Origin: Massilia aurea
Lineage (GTDB): Bacteria > Pseudomonadota > Gammaproteobacteria > Burkholderiales > Burkholderiaceae_D
Direction of reading: 5' to 3'
Assembly: GCF_014200505.1 (NCBI RefSeq)
Contig: NZ_JACHBX010000001.1
Span: forward strand, 1,860,001-1,924,000
Length of the DNA: 64,000 bases
The translations under genes were made by a program, and so were the position numbers. This document shows, in pieces, positions 8,115-16,403 of the stretch (positions are counted from its first letter, which is position 1; every line of letters starts with the position of its first letter). The notes beneath the pieces are model-generated. The model searched no databases. It was not told the origin of the DNA and saw only the letters and a list, made by a program, of their open reading frames with translations.

Positions 8115-8708
8115 ATGGGTCACGACACGGCGAGAAAAATGAAAGTCACCAAGGCACAGGCGCAAGCCAACCGGACGCACATCGTCGAAACCGCGTCCAC
8201 CCTGTTCAGGGAGCGCGGTTTCGATGGCGTGGGCGTGGCGGATCTGATGGCCGCTGCGGGCTTTACCCACGGCGGCTTCTACAAGCATTTCGGTTCGAAA
8301 GTCGACCTGATGGCGGAATCGGCAACCTGCGGCGCATTGCAGACCGAGGCACTGCTGGCGGACGCCAGTATTGCTGACATCGTCAACCAGTATCTGTCGC
8401 GCGAACACCGCGATGCACGGGGAACCGGGTGCACGATGGCGGCACTGGGTGGGGATGCCGCGCGTCAGCCATCTGTTGTGCGGGCAACGTTCGCGCACAC
8501 CATTGAGCGCCTGTCTGCTGCACTGAGCACCGGGGATGCGGCGATGGACGGGATGGATGCGGACCAGGCACGTGCGCGCTCCCTCGTGATCCTGGCGCAG
8601 ATGGTCGGCGCCATCATCATGTCGCGCGCCTGTCCGGACGATTCACCGTTGGCCGATGAGATTCTGACCAGTTGCAGGAACGCGATCGGCGCGTCACTGC
8701 CCGGTTGA
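8115..8708 (+). CDS. TetR/AcrR-family transcriptional regulator
   Basis: A 197-residue protein with an N-terminal TetR helix-turn-helix: RTHIVETASTLFRERGF, then VGVADLMAAAGFTHGGFYKHFGSK, the classic recognition helix ending in YKHF. The C-terminal ligand domain is variable, as usual. The start may be ATG 8115 or ATG 8139 (MKVTKAQ); neither has a strong Shine-Dalgarno, and 8115 lies only about 8 nt after a TATAGT -10 box. It is divergent from the relic/SDR transcript and probably represses it and itself. The end overlaps the converging MFS gene by 15 bp. Confidence 0.92.
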   Translation: MGHDTARKMKVTKAQAQANRTHIVETASTLFRERGFDGVGVADLMAAAGFTHGGFYKHFGSKVDLMAESATCGALQTEALLADASIADIVNQYLSREHRDARGTGCTMAALGGDAARQPSVVRATFAHTIERLSAALSTGDAAMDGMDADQARARSLVILAQMVGAIIMSRACPDDSPLADEILTSCRNAIGASLPG

Positions 8709-9839
8709 CGTCGGGCGAATCCAAGCCGATAGCAACGCCGCACCCGCACATACAGCCAGCGCGACGCCCATGCCCCACCCCGTCAACAATGCGCCAAACA
8801 ATGGCGCGCCCGCGCTCTGCCCTGATGCCAGGATCAGAAACGGAATACCCAGTCCCAGATCGGGGCGATCCGGCAGCAGCCGGATGCCCTGGATCAGAAA
8901 AGCGCCGGACGACGTGATATACGAAGCGCCGAACAGCGCCACGCTGACAAAGGCGAATGCCACCGAGACCGACGTGAAGGACAGGCCAATCATTCCCGCC
9001 GCCATCCCCGCCAGAGACACGCAGTGAACACGCGCAAGGCCGAACCGCTGCACGAAGACGCCCGTCATCGCGCCGGCGACGCCAGCCAGACCTAGCGTCA
9101 CCCAGATCCAGGCGATATCGGTTTGCGTGAAGTCGAATTCATCGCGCAACAGGCTGCCGCCGAACGTCCAGATCGCGGTACTCGACAAGCCCATCAAAAA
9201 GCTGCCCGTGCAGAGCGCCAGCATGCCGGGGCGCTTGAAGATGGCGACCGAGATGGCGGATGACATCGGCTCGCTCGCGGTGCGTTTGTGCCCCGTTGGC
9301 ACTGCATACAACACCCACACCGCTACTGCGCCGCTGATGGCAGAAAACACGATATACAGTTCGCGCCAGCCACCGAAGGCAATCAGGCTCGCGAGACCTG
9401 AAAATACGATGCCCGCTGCGGTGCCCGCATTGATGATGGCATTGGCCTTCGGCCGGTGGGCATCGTCAAATTGCAATGACACCGCCGTTGCCAGTGGCGG
9501 CGAGGTTAGGCCGGTACTCAGGCCTGCCAGCGCGACGCCCAGTCCCAGGACTACCCCGCTCGTGGACAACGTGATGATGACCATGCCGATGGTCGACGCC
9601 AATCCGGCGGCAAAGGCAATCGCCCGTGGCGGGCACACACGGTTCAATGCGAAGGTGATGCACACGCCGATGCAATACGCGACGAACGCGCTGCTGCCAA
9701 TCCAGCCCGTGGTGGCGATATCGAGTGAGAGTTCAGTGCGTATCTCCGGCAGCAGCAGCCCGAAGGCAAAGCGCGCGAGCCCATAAGAGACGGCAATCAG
9801 CGCAAAAGCCGCCGCCAGCAGGTTGACGTTATGTTTCAT
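8694..9839 (-). CDS. major facilitator superfamily transporter (YbfB/YjiJ-like)
   Basis: The 381-residue protein is hydrophobic throughout with about 12 predicted membrane spans and the small size typical of MFS drug or metabolite exporters. The N-terminal SYGLARFAFGLLLPEIRTEL resembles the YbfB/YjiJ family. The preferred start ATG 9839 overlaps the end of the upstream TetR gene by 11 bp, so the two are translationally linked. It most likely exports the ligand sensed by that TetR. Substrate unknown. Confidence 0.88.
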   Translation of the reverse strand: MKHNVNLLAAAFALIAVSYGLARFAFGLLLPEIRTELSLDIATTGWIGSSAFVAYCIGVCITFALNRVCPPRAIAFAAGLASTIGMVIITLSTSGVVLGLGVALAGLSTGLTSPPLATAVSLQFDDAHRPKANAIINAGTAAGIVFSGLASLIAFGGWRELYIVFSAISGAVAVWVLYAVPTGHKRTASEPMSSAISVAIFKRPGMLALCTGSFLMGLSSTAIWTFGGSLLRDEFDFTQTDIAWIWVTLGLAGVAGAMTGVFVQRFGLARVHCVSLAGMAAGMIGLSFTSVSVAFAFVSVALFGASYITSSGAFLIQGIRLLPDRPDLGLGIPFLILASGQSAGAPLFGALLTGWGMGVALAVCAGAALLSAWIRPTSTGQ

Positions 9840-10380
9840 TGCGCTGGCCTGCATGGGCCATCAGGGCGGCGGCGGCAGCCCTGGCAGCGCCGATTACCGC
9901 TGTATTGTCCAGACTGGCGATGGCCGTGGCGCCCTCGAACAGGATCCAGATCTGGGAAGACAGCAGCGGATCGTCATGCCCCAGCGCGTGACTGACGCGC
10001 CTGGCGACCTCCTGGAAGAACACCTCTTTCTGCCGGCGCACCAGGGCCACGATGTCATCGTTCGCACCCCGGTATTCACTACCGGCACGCAGCAGCAGGC
10101 AGCCGGATGCGCCAAACTCGGCCGACCATTGTTCCAGCGTATCGAACAGCGATTCGACAGTGCCGATCTCGCCATCGTCACGGTGCAAGACAGCCATGAA
10201 CGCCGTATGCCGCGATTCGAGCGCTGCCATGACGAGCCCGTCACGCGAACCGAAGTGCTTGTACAGCGTGCGGGTGGAGGCGCCGACGCTGGCGCCGATG
10301 TGATCGACGCCAATGCCGCGCAAGCCTTCCCGCGCGAACAGCTGCGCTGCGGATGCTGCCATATCAGTTTTCTTGTCCAT
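9829..10380 (-). CDS. TetR/AcrR-family regulator, first gene of a TetR-MFS operon
   Basis: The 183-residue protein carries a TetR helix-turn-helix (AASAAQLFAREGLRGIGVD, then ASTRTLYKHFGSRDGLV). The remaining helical part has no recognisable ligand motif. The start is ATG 10380; a GTG/ATG a few codons upstream is less likely because the promoter TTGACA-16-TACACT puts the transcript start on this codon. A perfect 20-bp palindrome lies between the -35 and -10 boxes, so the protein very probably represses its own operon and thereby the MFS exporter behind it. Confidence 0.92.
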   Translation of the reverse strand: MDKKTDMAASAAQLFAREGLRGIGVDHIGASVGASTRTLYKHFGSRDGLVMAALESRHTAFMAVLHRDDGEIGTVESLFDTLEQWSAEFGASGCLLLRAGSEYRGANDDIVALVRRQKEVFFQEVARRVSHALGHDDPLLSSQIWILFEGATAIASLDNTAVIGAARAAAAALMAHAGQRNET

Positions 10381-10386
10381 GGCCTG

Positions 10387-10414
10387 AGTGTACAACGATC
10401 GTTGTACATGTCAA
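10387..10414 (-). promoter_or_regulatory. TetR-MFS operon promoter with embedded 20-bp palindromic operator
   Basis: Reading the minus strand, TTGACA (10414-10409) and TACACT (10392-10387) are 16 bp apart. TGTACAACGATCGTTGTACA at 10389-10408 is a perfect palindrome filling the spacer and part of the -10 box. This is the expected form of a TetR operator. Predicted transcription begins at about 10380, the first base of the start codon, so the mRNA may be leaderless. Confidence 0.8.
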
Positions 10415-10468
10415 GCGTGCAGGATCCCGACGTGACTTGTATCGTGAGGCAAGAAGGGTTGAGGCGAC

Positions 10469-11773
10469 CTACGCTATGGCGGCCGACGGGCCAGCCAGCG
10501 CCTCGACCAGCGCAGCCGACGCCACCGGCTTGACCAGATACCGGTCGAATCCGGCGGCCAGTGCGCGCGCACGATCACTCGGTTGGCCATAGCCCGACAG
10601 CGCCACGGTCAGCGGGCGCGGATCCGGTTGCGCGGCGCGCAGGCGCGTCATCAACTCCAGGCCATCGATGCCGGGCAGGCCGATGTCGCAGACGATGGCG
10701 TCGAAATGTCCTTCGAGTGCGAGTGCCAGGCCGGCGTGCCCCTCGGCCGCGATCTCGACCTGGTGGCCCTCGAGCTCGAGCAGCATGCGCAGCACGTCGG
10801 CGGCGTCGCCATTGTCTTCGATGACCAGGATGCGGCGCGTGGCGCTGGCCGTATGCACCGGTGCAGCGGTGGGGGCACACGGGGCATCGGCCGACGATTG
10901 CGGCAGACGCACGATGAACGTGCTGCCCTGCCCCGGGCCGTCGCTGCCGGCAGTCACGCTGCCGCCATGCATGCTCACCAGATTGCGCACGACGTTCAGG
11001 CCCACACCCAGTCCGCCCTCGGAGCGAGCCAGCGTGCGGGGTCCCTGCGTGAACAGCTCGAATGCGCGTCCGATGGTCTCATCCGACATGCCGGCGCCGT
11101 TATCGGCAATCGTGACCGCGATGCCGTCGTCGCAGCGCACACTGATGGTGACCTGGCCGCCATCCTGCGTGTACTTCGAGGCGTTGTTGAGCAGATTGGT
11201 GAAGACCTGCGTCAGGCGCACGCGGTCGCCGTCGACAACGGGATCGCGCTCGTCGTGGTTGATCGTCAGGCGCTGACTGCGCTCGCGCACGCGCGGCATG
11301 ATCGTCTCGGCAGCGTGTTCGAGCACTTCGGCCAGGCGCAGCGGCTCGATCGCCAGCGTGATCTTGCCGCTGCTCAGGCGCGCGGCGTCGAGCAGGTCGT
11401 CGAGCAGGCGCGCCATGTGATCGACCTGGCGCTGGATGACGGCCGTGAGACGCCCCAGCGGTAACGAAGCGACGGGGCCGCGCTCGAGCAAGCCGGCCGA
11501 TACGCTAATGGGCACCAGCGGGTTGCGCAGTTCGTGCGCCAGCATGGCCAGGAATTCGTTCTGGCGCCGGTTGGTGTCTTCGGCGTCGTCGCGCGACGTC
11601 TGCGCGTCGACCGCCGCCAGCACCAGATGTTCATTGGCTTCGCGCAGGCTCAGGGCCAGCGTGGTGCTGGCATCGAGCTCGCGCCGCAGCCGCGCATTTT
11701 CGCGTTCAAGCTGCGCGAGGTGGCCGTCAGGCGTGGCTGGCTCAATGCCCGGAAGCGCCGGCATGGAAGTCAT
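10469..11773 (-). CDS. hybrid sensor histidine kinase with C-terminal receiver domain
   Basis: The 434-residue protein starts with a coiled-coil stretch (about residues 15-75) and lacks membrane segments, so it is cytoplasmic. The HisKA motif FLAMLAHELRNPL gives phosphoacceptor His80. The ATPase domain follows with N (NLLNNASKYT), G1 (DNGAGM) and G2 (GGLGVGLNVV) boxes. A receiver domain from about residue 310 has acidic residues IEDN, phosphoacceptor Asp363 in VCDIGLPG, and the conserved Lys in YLVKPV. No sensory domain is recognisable, so input may come through the coiled coil, possibly from the KaiC-like protein. Its ATG directly follows the KaiC stop with no gap, so translation is coupled. 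Confidence 0.92.
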   Translation of the reverse strand: MTSMPALPGIEPATPDGHLAQLERENARLRRELDASTTLALSLREANEHLVLAAVDAQTSRDDAEDTNRRQNEFLAMLAHELRNPLVPISVSAGLLERGPVASLPLGRLTAVIQRQVDHMARLLDDLLDAARLSSGKITLAIEPLRLAEVLEHAAETIMPRVRERSQRLTINHDERDPVVDGDRVRLTQVFTNLLNNASKYTQDGGQVTISVRCDDGIAVTIADNGAGMSDETIGRAFELFTQGPRTLARSEGGLGVGLNVVRNLVSMHGGSVTAGSDGPGQGSTFIVRLPQSSADAPCAPTAAPVHTASATRRILVIEDNGDAADVLRMLLELEGHQVEIAAEGHAGLALALEGHFDAIVCDIGLPGIDGLELMTRLRAAQPDPRPLTVALSGYGQPSDRARALAAGFDRYLVKPVASAALVEALAGPSAAIA

Positions 11774-13240
11774 TCAGGTGGCGCCACGCGTGGTCGGCAA
11801 CCCGTGCAGGACGCCCTCGTGCGCGGAGCTGATCGCATCGATGTGGATGCCGGCATCGTCGATATGGAATTCACGCAGGTCGTGACTATGGCTGCTGCCG
11901 CGCACCTTGACCACCGAAATGAACCGGCGCAGCTGGCCGGCGCTTTCGCCAAAGCGCATCAGGACGATCGCATCGGTCAGGTAGGCCACCTCGGCCTGGC
12001 TGAAGCGCAGGTGGGTGAAGTCATCGTCCATTCCCATCGTGACCAGCACCGTGACGTTGCGCTTGGCCAGCGACGTGAGCATCTGGAACACGGTGGCGCG
12101 TAACTGGTTGCGCCCTTCCGGCGCCAGGTACAGCGACAACTCGGACAGTGAATCGACCACCACGCGGCGCGCGCCGGTACGGTCGATCGCTTCATTGAGC
12201 GCCTCGAGCAACTCGTCGACCGTCAGGTCGATCATCCGGCTTTCGAGCACCACAACGTCGCCTGCGTCCACCATCGCGGCCAGTTCGGCATTGCGCAGGC
12301 GCGATGTGCCTTTCTCGAACGACAGGGCCACGCCCTTTTCGCCATGATGCACGCCCTCTTGCAGGAAGCGCGTGGCCAGAATGGTCTTGCCGCAGCCGCT
12401 GGGGCCGGTGACCATCAGCGAATGCCCCTGCGGCAGGCCGCCATGCAGCAGCACGTCGAGGTCGCGCGTACCGGTCGGAATGCGCCTGTGATGGCGATCG
12501 GTCGGCGCGCCGTCGTGGTGGTCCTGCGCCAGCGGCGGCAGCATGCGTGGGTAGACGCGGATGCCGTCGCTGGTGATGCGGAAGGTGTGCGAGCCGTTCA
12601 TGTGGGCCTGGCCGCGCATCTTTACCACGCGCATCTTGCGCACCACCGAATTATCGTCATGCACGGGCGTCAGCGAGATCATGCCATCGGCCACCGTCAT
12701 GATCGGACTGGCTTCGACATCGCTGTTGGCATATTCGCCGATCAGGAACGTGGTCGCTTGCCAGCTCGTCATGCGCGTGCCGAGATCCTGGATGAAGTGC
12801 TGCAGGTCGGCCACGCCTTCGTTGCCGCTGCGCGCCGTCTGCGCGACCGAGCGGAACGAATCGACGAACACGAGGCTCGGCGCGAAGTCTTCGACTTCTT
12901 TCATCACGCGCGCCAGCACGGTGCTGAAGTCGCCCGCGCGCAGGTCTTCGGCCAGGTTCACGTAGCGCACCGCAGTGCCGACCTTCTGCATGTCGAAGAA
13001 ACTGTACTGCTGCTGGTAGCGCAGCATCTTCAGCGGCGGCTCGCCCAGCACGGTGAAGAACAGCGCGCGCCGCTCGGGCGTTGCAATCGAGAACATGATC
13101 TGGTGGGCGAGCGTGGTCTTGCCCGAACCTGGTGGCCCGGCGATCAGGTTGAACGAAAACTCGCTCAGCCCGCCTCCGAGCAGGACGTCGAGCCCTTGCA
13201 CACCAGTGCTCAATTTCCCAAGTGATACTTTGTCGCTCAT
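11774..13240 (-). CDS. KaiC-like double-domain RecA-fold ATPase
   Basis: The 488-residue protein has two tandem KaiC domains. Walker A motifs are GPPGSGKT (35-42) and GPSGCGKT (279-286); Walker B-like strands are SLVFVD and RVVVDS. In clock KaiC each domain carries a Glu-Glu pair; here the first reads GEP (E67) and the second FEKG (E309, K310), so one acid is lost in each. By alignment with cyanobacterial KaiC, the phosphosites S431/T432 correspond to A419/Y420. A phosphorylation clock is therefore unlikely, and no kaiA or kaiB is nearby. Family members outside cyanobacteria are often linked to histidine kinases, as here. It overlaps the upstream small gene by one base (TAATG) and abuts the kinase gene, so all three are probably made together. 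Confidence 0.92.
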   Translation of the reverse strand: MSDKVSLGKLSTGVQGLDVLLGGGLSEFSFNLIAGPPGSGKTTLAHQIMFSIATPERRALFFTVLGEPPLKMLRYQQQYSFFDMQKVGTAVRYVNLAEDLRAGDFSTVLARVMKEVEDFAPSLVFVDSFRSVAQTARSGNEGVADLQHFIQDLGTRMTSWQATTFLIGEYANSDVEASPIMTVADGMISLTPVHDDNSVVRKMRVVKMRGQAHMNGSHTFRITSDGIRVYPRMLPPLAQDHHDGAPTDRHHRRIPTGTRDLDVLLHGGLPQGHSLMVTGPSGCGKTILATRFLQEGVHHGEKGVALSFEKGTSRLRNAELAAMVDAGDVVVLESRMIDLTVDELLEALNEAIDRTGARRVVVDSLSELSLYLAPEGRNQLRATVFQMLTSLAKRNVTVLVTMGMDDDFTHLRFSQAEVAYLTDAIVLMRFGESAGQLRRFISVVKVRGSSHSHDLREFHIDDAGIHIDAISSAHEGVLHGLPTTRGAT

Positions 13241-13623
13241 TACTTGTGCTCCTGTACTTTCTTCTCTTCTCCGTCAACCGTCGCGGCGTCGAGCAGGCGC
13301 CGCGCAAGTGCGTGCCCGATCAGCGACGCCAGCAAGTCGGTAAACGTCTGGAGCAGGGCCGCGTGGGCCACTTGTGCGAGGTCGGGTGCGACGCTGGCGA
13401 GCATGTCGTCCAGCGCGTCAATTTGGGCGGCGCGGGTCTTGCACGGCGCAGTCGTGGCCAGCCATGTGTAATCGGGGCCGACAAGGCGCAGGGCCCGGCC
13501 GTACAGCGCGCAGAAACCGTTGTCGCCAATAAGCGGCCCCAACTGGTCGGCAAGGCGCCGCCAGGACTGAATGAGTAACAGGTGCTCGACAGAGCGGCCA
13601 GGATCACCCTTACTCGTCATCAT
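13240..13623 (-). CDS. small protein of unknown function, first gene of the KaiC/kinase operon
   Basis: A 127-residue, soluble, mainly helical protein that I cannot assign to a named family. The centre reads LADQLGPLIGDNGFCALYGRAL, followed by a Leu/Ala-rich C-terminal helix and a charged tail. It has no membrane span and no motif for KaiB, a receiver or an HPt domain. Start is uncertain: ATGs at 13623 and 13620, or a TTG at 13641; none has a clear Shine-Dalgarno. Its stop overlaps the KaiC start (TAATG), which argues for a joint function. It could be a regulator or partner of the KaiC-like ATPase; that is inference from position only. Confidence 0.75.
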   Translation of the reverse strand: MMTSKGDPGRSVEHLLLIQSWRRLADQLGPLIGDNGFCALYGRALRLVGPDYTWLATTAPCKTRAAQIDALDDMLASVAPDLAQVAHAALLQTFTDLLASLIGHALARRLLDAATVDGEEKKVQEHK

Positions 13624-13736
13624 GTCTGGATCGAAAAGCAATTGCGGCCGTTATCATCATGAAAGGTCCATGCACGCTGCGGTGCGGAGTCGTCGTACGC
13701 TTGCGTCGTGCGCTTGCCCGGCATTAGGTTGGCAAC

Positions 13737-13742
13737 ATTATA
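13737..13742 (-). promoter_or_regulatory. perfect -10 box upstream of the KaiC module
   Basis: TATAAT is read on the minus strand, about 115 bp before the first gene. No convincing -35 box stands 16-18 bp upstream, so an activator may be needed. The rest of the roughly 300-bp gap between this operon and the DUF885 gene (13642-13942) is A/T-richer than its surroundings; a TAAGAT at 13880-13885 could serve the plus-strand gene. I see no RNA gene there. Confidence 0.5.
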
Positions 13743-13942
13743 TCGTGGCTTTTCACAATTTCTCTTGAAAGTGTGAAGTAAATAAGAGGTAGAAAGCGAC
13801 ACGAACAGGCAGTCAATATCGCGTGTTTACGCAGTGGCGACCTCCCCGTCCGGAGTAGGCATGCGCGACAATCCCCGCTAAGATGGCATGCGCCGGGCGA
13901 ACCTGCTCCCGAGCATCATGCACACTCATGGATTGGGATTCA

Positions 13943-15739
13943 ATGGAAAAGAAGAAGCTCAGCGCCGTCATCTCGACGGCCTTCGTGGTAATGGGATTGG
14001 CCATGGCGCCAGCGGCGTCGGTCGCGGCAGCGCCTGCAGCGGGCAAGACCGCGCAGGCCACGCCAGCCGATGCGCGCTTCAAGGACATCTACACGCGGGA
14101 ATGGAAATGGCGCGTCGCCGAAAAGCTCGAACGCGATGACGACGCGCCGGACGCCAGCCGTGGCTTCGCCCGGGTCGATGCGCCGGCGCAGGAAGCGCGC
14201 CGCGTGTACTGGGCCGGCATCCTCAAACAGCTCGACGCGATCAAGCCTGCCAGCCTGTCGCCGGCCGAGCGCATCAACTTCGCCGTCTACCGCGCGCAGA
14301 TCGCGTCGCTGCACGATGCCCAGGTGTTTCGCGAGTTCGAGCAGCCGGTCAATGCCGACAGCGCATTCTGGACCGGCGTCACCTATGGCGCGCGCCGCCC
14401 GCTCAAGACCACGCAGGCCTACCGCAACTATCTTGACCAGCTCGAAGGCATCCCCGCCTACTTCGACGAAGAGATCGGCAATATGCGCGCGGGCCTGGCG
14501 CGCGGCTTCACGCCGCCGAAGGTCACGCTGGCTGGCCGCGAAAGCACGCTGCTGTCGGTGACCGAGGCCAAGACGCCGCAGGACACCGTGTTCTACGGCC
14601 CGTTCAAAGAGATGCCGTCGACCATGCCCGCGGCCGAGCAGGAAGCGCTGCGCCGCCAGGCCGTCGCCATCATCGCCGACAAGGTGCAGCCCGCGCACGC
14701 CAAGACGCTCGCGTTCTTCCGCGACGAATACGTGCCGAAGGCCCGCACCACACTGGCCGCCCAGGACATGCCGGGCGGGAAGGATTACTACCAGTCGAAG
14801 ATCGTCGAGTTCACGACGACCAATCTGACGGCCGACCAGATCCATGCGATCGGTCTGGCCGAGATGGCCAAGATCCGCGCCGAGATGCACGCCATCATGC
14901 AGCAGGTCGGGTTCAAGGGCGACCTGCAGGCCTTCCTGCAGTTCCTGCGCACCGATCCGCAGTTCTACGCCAAGACGCCGGCCGAACTGCTCAAGAGCGC
15001 GGCGTGGACCGCCAAGCGCTTCGACGCCAAGGCCGACCAGTACTTCGGCCACCTGCCGCGCCGGCGCTTTGCGATCGTGCCGGTGCCGGACGACCAGGCG
15101 CCGTTCTGGACAGCGGGCCGCGGCGGTCCGGGCATGTATTGGGTGAATACCTACAACCTGCCGGCGCGCCCGCTCTACAGCCTGCCGGCGCTGACGCTGC
15201 ATGAATCGGCGCCCGGCCACGCGTTCCAGATTCCGCTGGCGCAGGAACAGAAAGGCGTGCCGCCGTTCCGGCGTGCGTACATCTCGGCCTACGGCGAAGG
15301 GTGGGCACTGTACACCGAACGCCTGGGCGCCGAGATGGGCATCTACGAGACGCCGTACGAAGTCTTCGGGATGCTCAGCTACCAGGCCTGGCGCGCATCA
15401 CGCCTCGTGGTCGACACGGGCGTGCATGCCAAAGGCTGGACGCGCGAACAGGCGCAGGCCTACCTGATGGAGAACACGGCGCTGTCGAAGCACGAAGTCG
15501 AGACCGAAGTGGATCGCTACATCTCGTGGCCGGGCCAGGCACTGTCGTACTACCTGGGCCAGATGGCGATCCAGGAAGCACGCGCCAGGGCCGAAAAGGC
15601 GCTGGGGCCGAAGTTCGATATCCGCAACTTCCACGATACCGTGCTGCATATGGGATCGGTGCCGCTGCCGGTGCTGCAGCAGCGGATCGATGCGTTTATC
15701 GCCGACGGTGGACCAAGTCCGTATCCGAAGGAAGGCTGA
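13943..15739 (+). CDS. exported DUF885 family protein, probable metal-dependent hydrolase
   Basis: The predicted protein has 598 residues. A signal peptide is clear: MEKKKLSAV followed by a hydrophobic core and an Ala-rich cleavage region, so it works in the periplasm or outside. The HESAPGH motif at residues 420-426, with a downstream GEGWALYTE, gives His, His and Glu ligands of the kind used by zinc peptidases; DUF885 proteins share this layout. Substrate unknown, with peptidase activity the usual guess. I chose ATG 13943 because it begins directly before the lysine-rich n-region; frames upstream at 13928 or 13883 would bury the signal peptide. A strong terminator follows at 15892. Confidence 0.88.
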   Translation: MEKKKLSAVISTAFVVMGLAMAPAASVAAAPAAGKTAQATPADARFKDIYTREWKWRVAEKLERDDDAPDASRGFARVDAPAQEARRVYWAGILKQLDAIKPASLSPAERINFAVYRAQIASLHDAQVFREFEQPVNADSAFWTGVTYGARRPLKTTQAYRNYLDQLEGIPAYFDEEIGNMRAGLARGFTPPKVTLAGRESTLLSVTEAKTPQDTVFYGPFKEMPSTMPAAEQEALRRQAVAIIADKVQPAHAKTLAFFRDEYVPKARTTLAAQDMPGGKDYYQSKIVEFTTTNLTADQIHAIGLAEMAKIRAEMHAIMQQVGFKGDLQAFLQFLRTDPQFYAKTPAELLKSAAWTAKRFDAKADQYFGHLPRRRFAIVPVPDDQAPFWTAGRGGPGMYWVNTYNLPARPLYSLPALTLHESAPGHAFQIPLAQEQKGVPPFRRAYISAYGEGWALYTERLGAEMGIYETPYEVFGMLSYQAWRASRLVVDTGVHAKGWTREQAQAYLMENTALSKHEVETEVDRYISWPGQALSYYLGQMAIQEARARAEKALGPKFDIRNFHDTVLHMGSVPLPVLQQRIDAFIADGGPSPYPKEG

Positions 15740-15793
15740 TTGCTCGTGACAACAATGGCCGGATGACGCGGCAATGGCGATTTCCACGGTAGG

Positions 15794-15885
15794 GTGGGCG
15801 GGTTTCCCGCCCACGCGTTCAACCCGCCTTTGCACACCACGGAGCGAGGTCTGTTTGAACGCGTGGACGGCGCAGCCGTCCACGC
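15794..15885. repeat. compound palindromic repeat cassette (REP/BIME-like)
   Basis: Two hairpins flank a 46-bp centre: GTGGGCGGG/CCCGCCCAC (15794-15814) and GCGTGGACGGC/GCCGTCCACGC (15861-15885). In addition CACGCGTTCAA (15812-15822) is the exact complement of TTGAACGCGTG (15855-15865), so the whole block is itself inverted. Such pairs are typical of dispersed intergenic palindromes. It lies between the DUF885 stop and its terminator. Confidence 0.7.
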
Positions 15886-15891
15886 TATGAC

Positions 15892-15919
15892 AAGGGCCGC
15901 ATCGCGCGGCCCTTTTTTT
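15892..15919 (+). terminator. intrinsic terminator of the DUF885 gene
   Basis: GGGCCGC (15894-15900), loop ATCGC, GCGGCCC (15906-15912), then seven T (15913-15919). This is a textbook Rho-independent terminator on the plus strand. Its T-run overlaps the last bases of the converging barrel-protein gene. Confidence 0.92.
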
Positions 15920-16403
15920 ATCGCTGGAACAGCTTGAACTTGAGCTGGAACGAAATTCCGCCGTACAGGCGGTCCTTGTAGTTCGGGATGATCCCGACAT
16001 TCACGCCCACGCGCTGGTACTCGTAGGTCAGCGTGGGAATCACGCCCGGGAACCAGCCGCCGTCGCGCGTCTTCGGGTAGCCGTCGAACGCCGCCAGCGC
16101 CAGACCCACGCGCACCGGTCCCACCGCATACGGCTGCCAGATCACGCCAGCGTAGTTCGACCAGGCACGGTCGCTGTTATAGAAGCGCCCGCCAGTGGCG
16201 GCCAGCGTGCCGCTGAAGCGGTACTCGAGCGCCAGGCCCTTGTTGTTATTGTTCAGGTCCTTGTCGCCGTCGAAGTGGGCCGTGTAAAAGCCCGTGTCGA
16301 TCCACAACTCGCTTGTCGGGGCCGGGTCGATCTTCGTGAAGAAGTCAGCGCCATGCGCCAGGGGCGCTGCGCCCAGGAGCGCCAGCAAATAAAGAGTGCG
16401 CAT
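15918..16403 (-). CDS. small predicted outer-membrane beta-barrel protein
   Basis: A 161-residue protein with a signal peptide ([22 protein letters not shown]). The mature part alternates hydrophobic and polar residues, is rich in Tyr, Gly and Asn, and ends in aromatic/hydrophobic-charged alternation (FQLKFKLFQR), all typical of a small transmembrane barrel of about eight strands. It contains the stretch NNNNKGLALEYRF. I do not recognise a function; resemblance to barrel proteins sometimes annotated as glycerol-3-phosphate transport proteins is only from memory. The ATG at 16403 overlaps the def stop (TGATG), so it is the last gene of the smc-to-def run. Confidence 0.75.
   Translation of the reverse strand: MRTLYLLALLGAAPLAHGADFFTKIDPAPTSELWIDTGFYTAHFDGDKDLNNNNKGLALEYRFSGTLAATGGRFYNSDRAWSNYAGVIWQPYAVGPVRVGLALAAFDGYPKTRDGGWFPGVIPTLTYEYQRVGVNVGIIPNYKDRLYGGISFQLKFKLFQR

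Noticed and set aside
11774..13240. A circadian clock locus
   Set aside because: No kaiA or kaiB nearby, the phosphosites are not conserved, and one catalytic Glu is missing in each domain.
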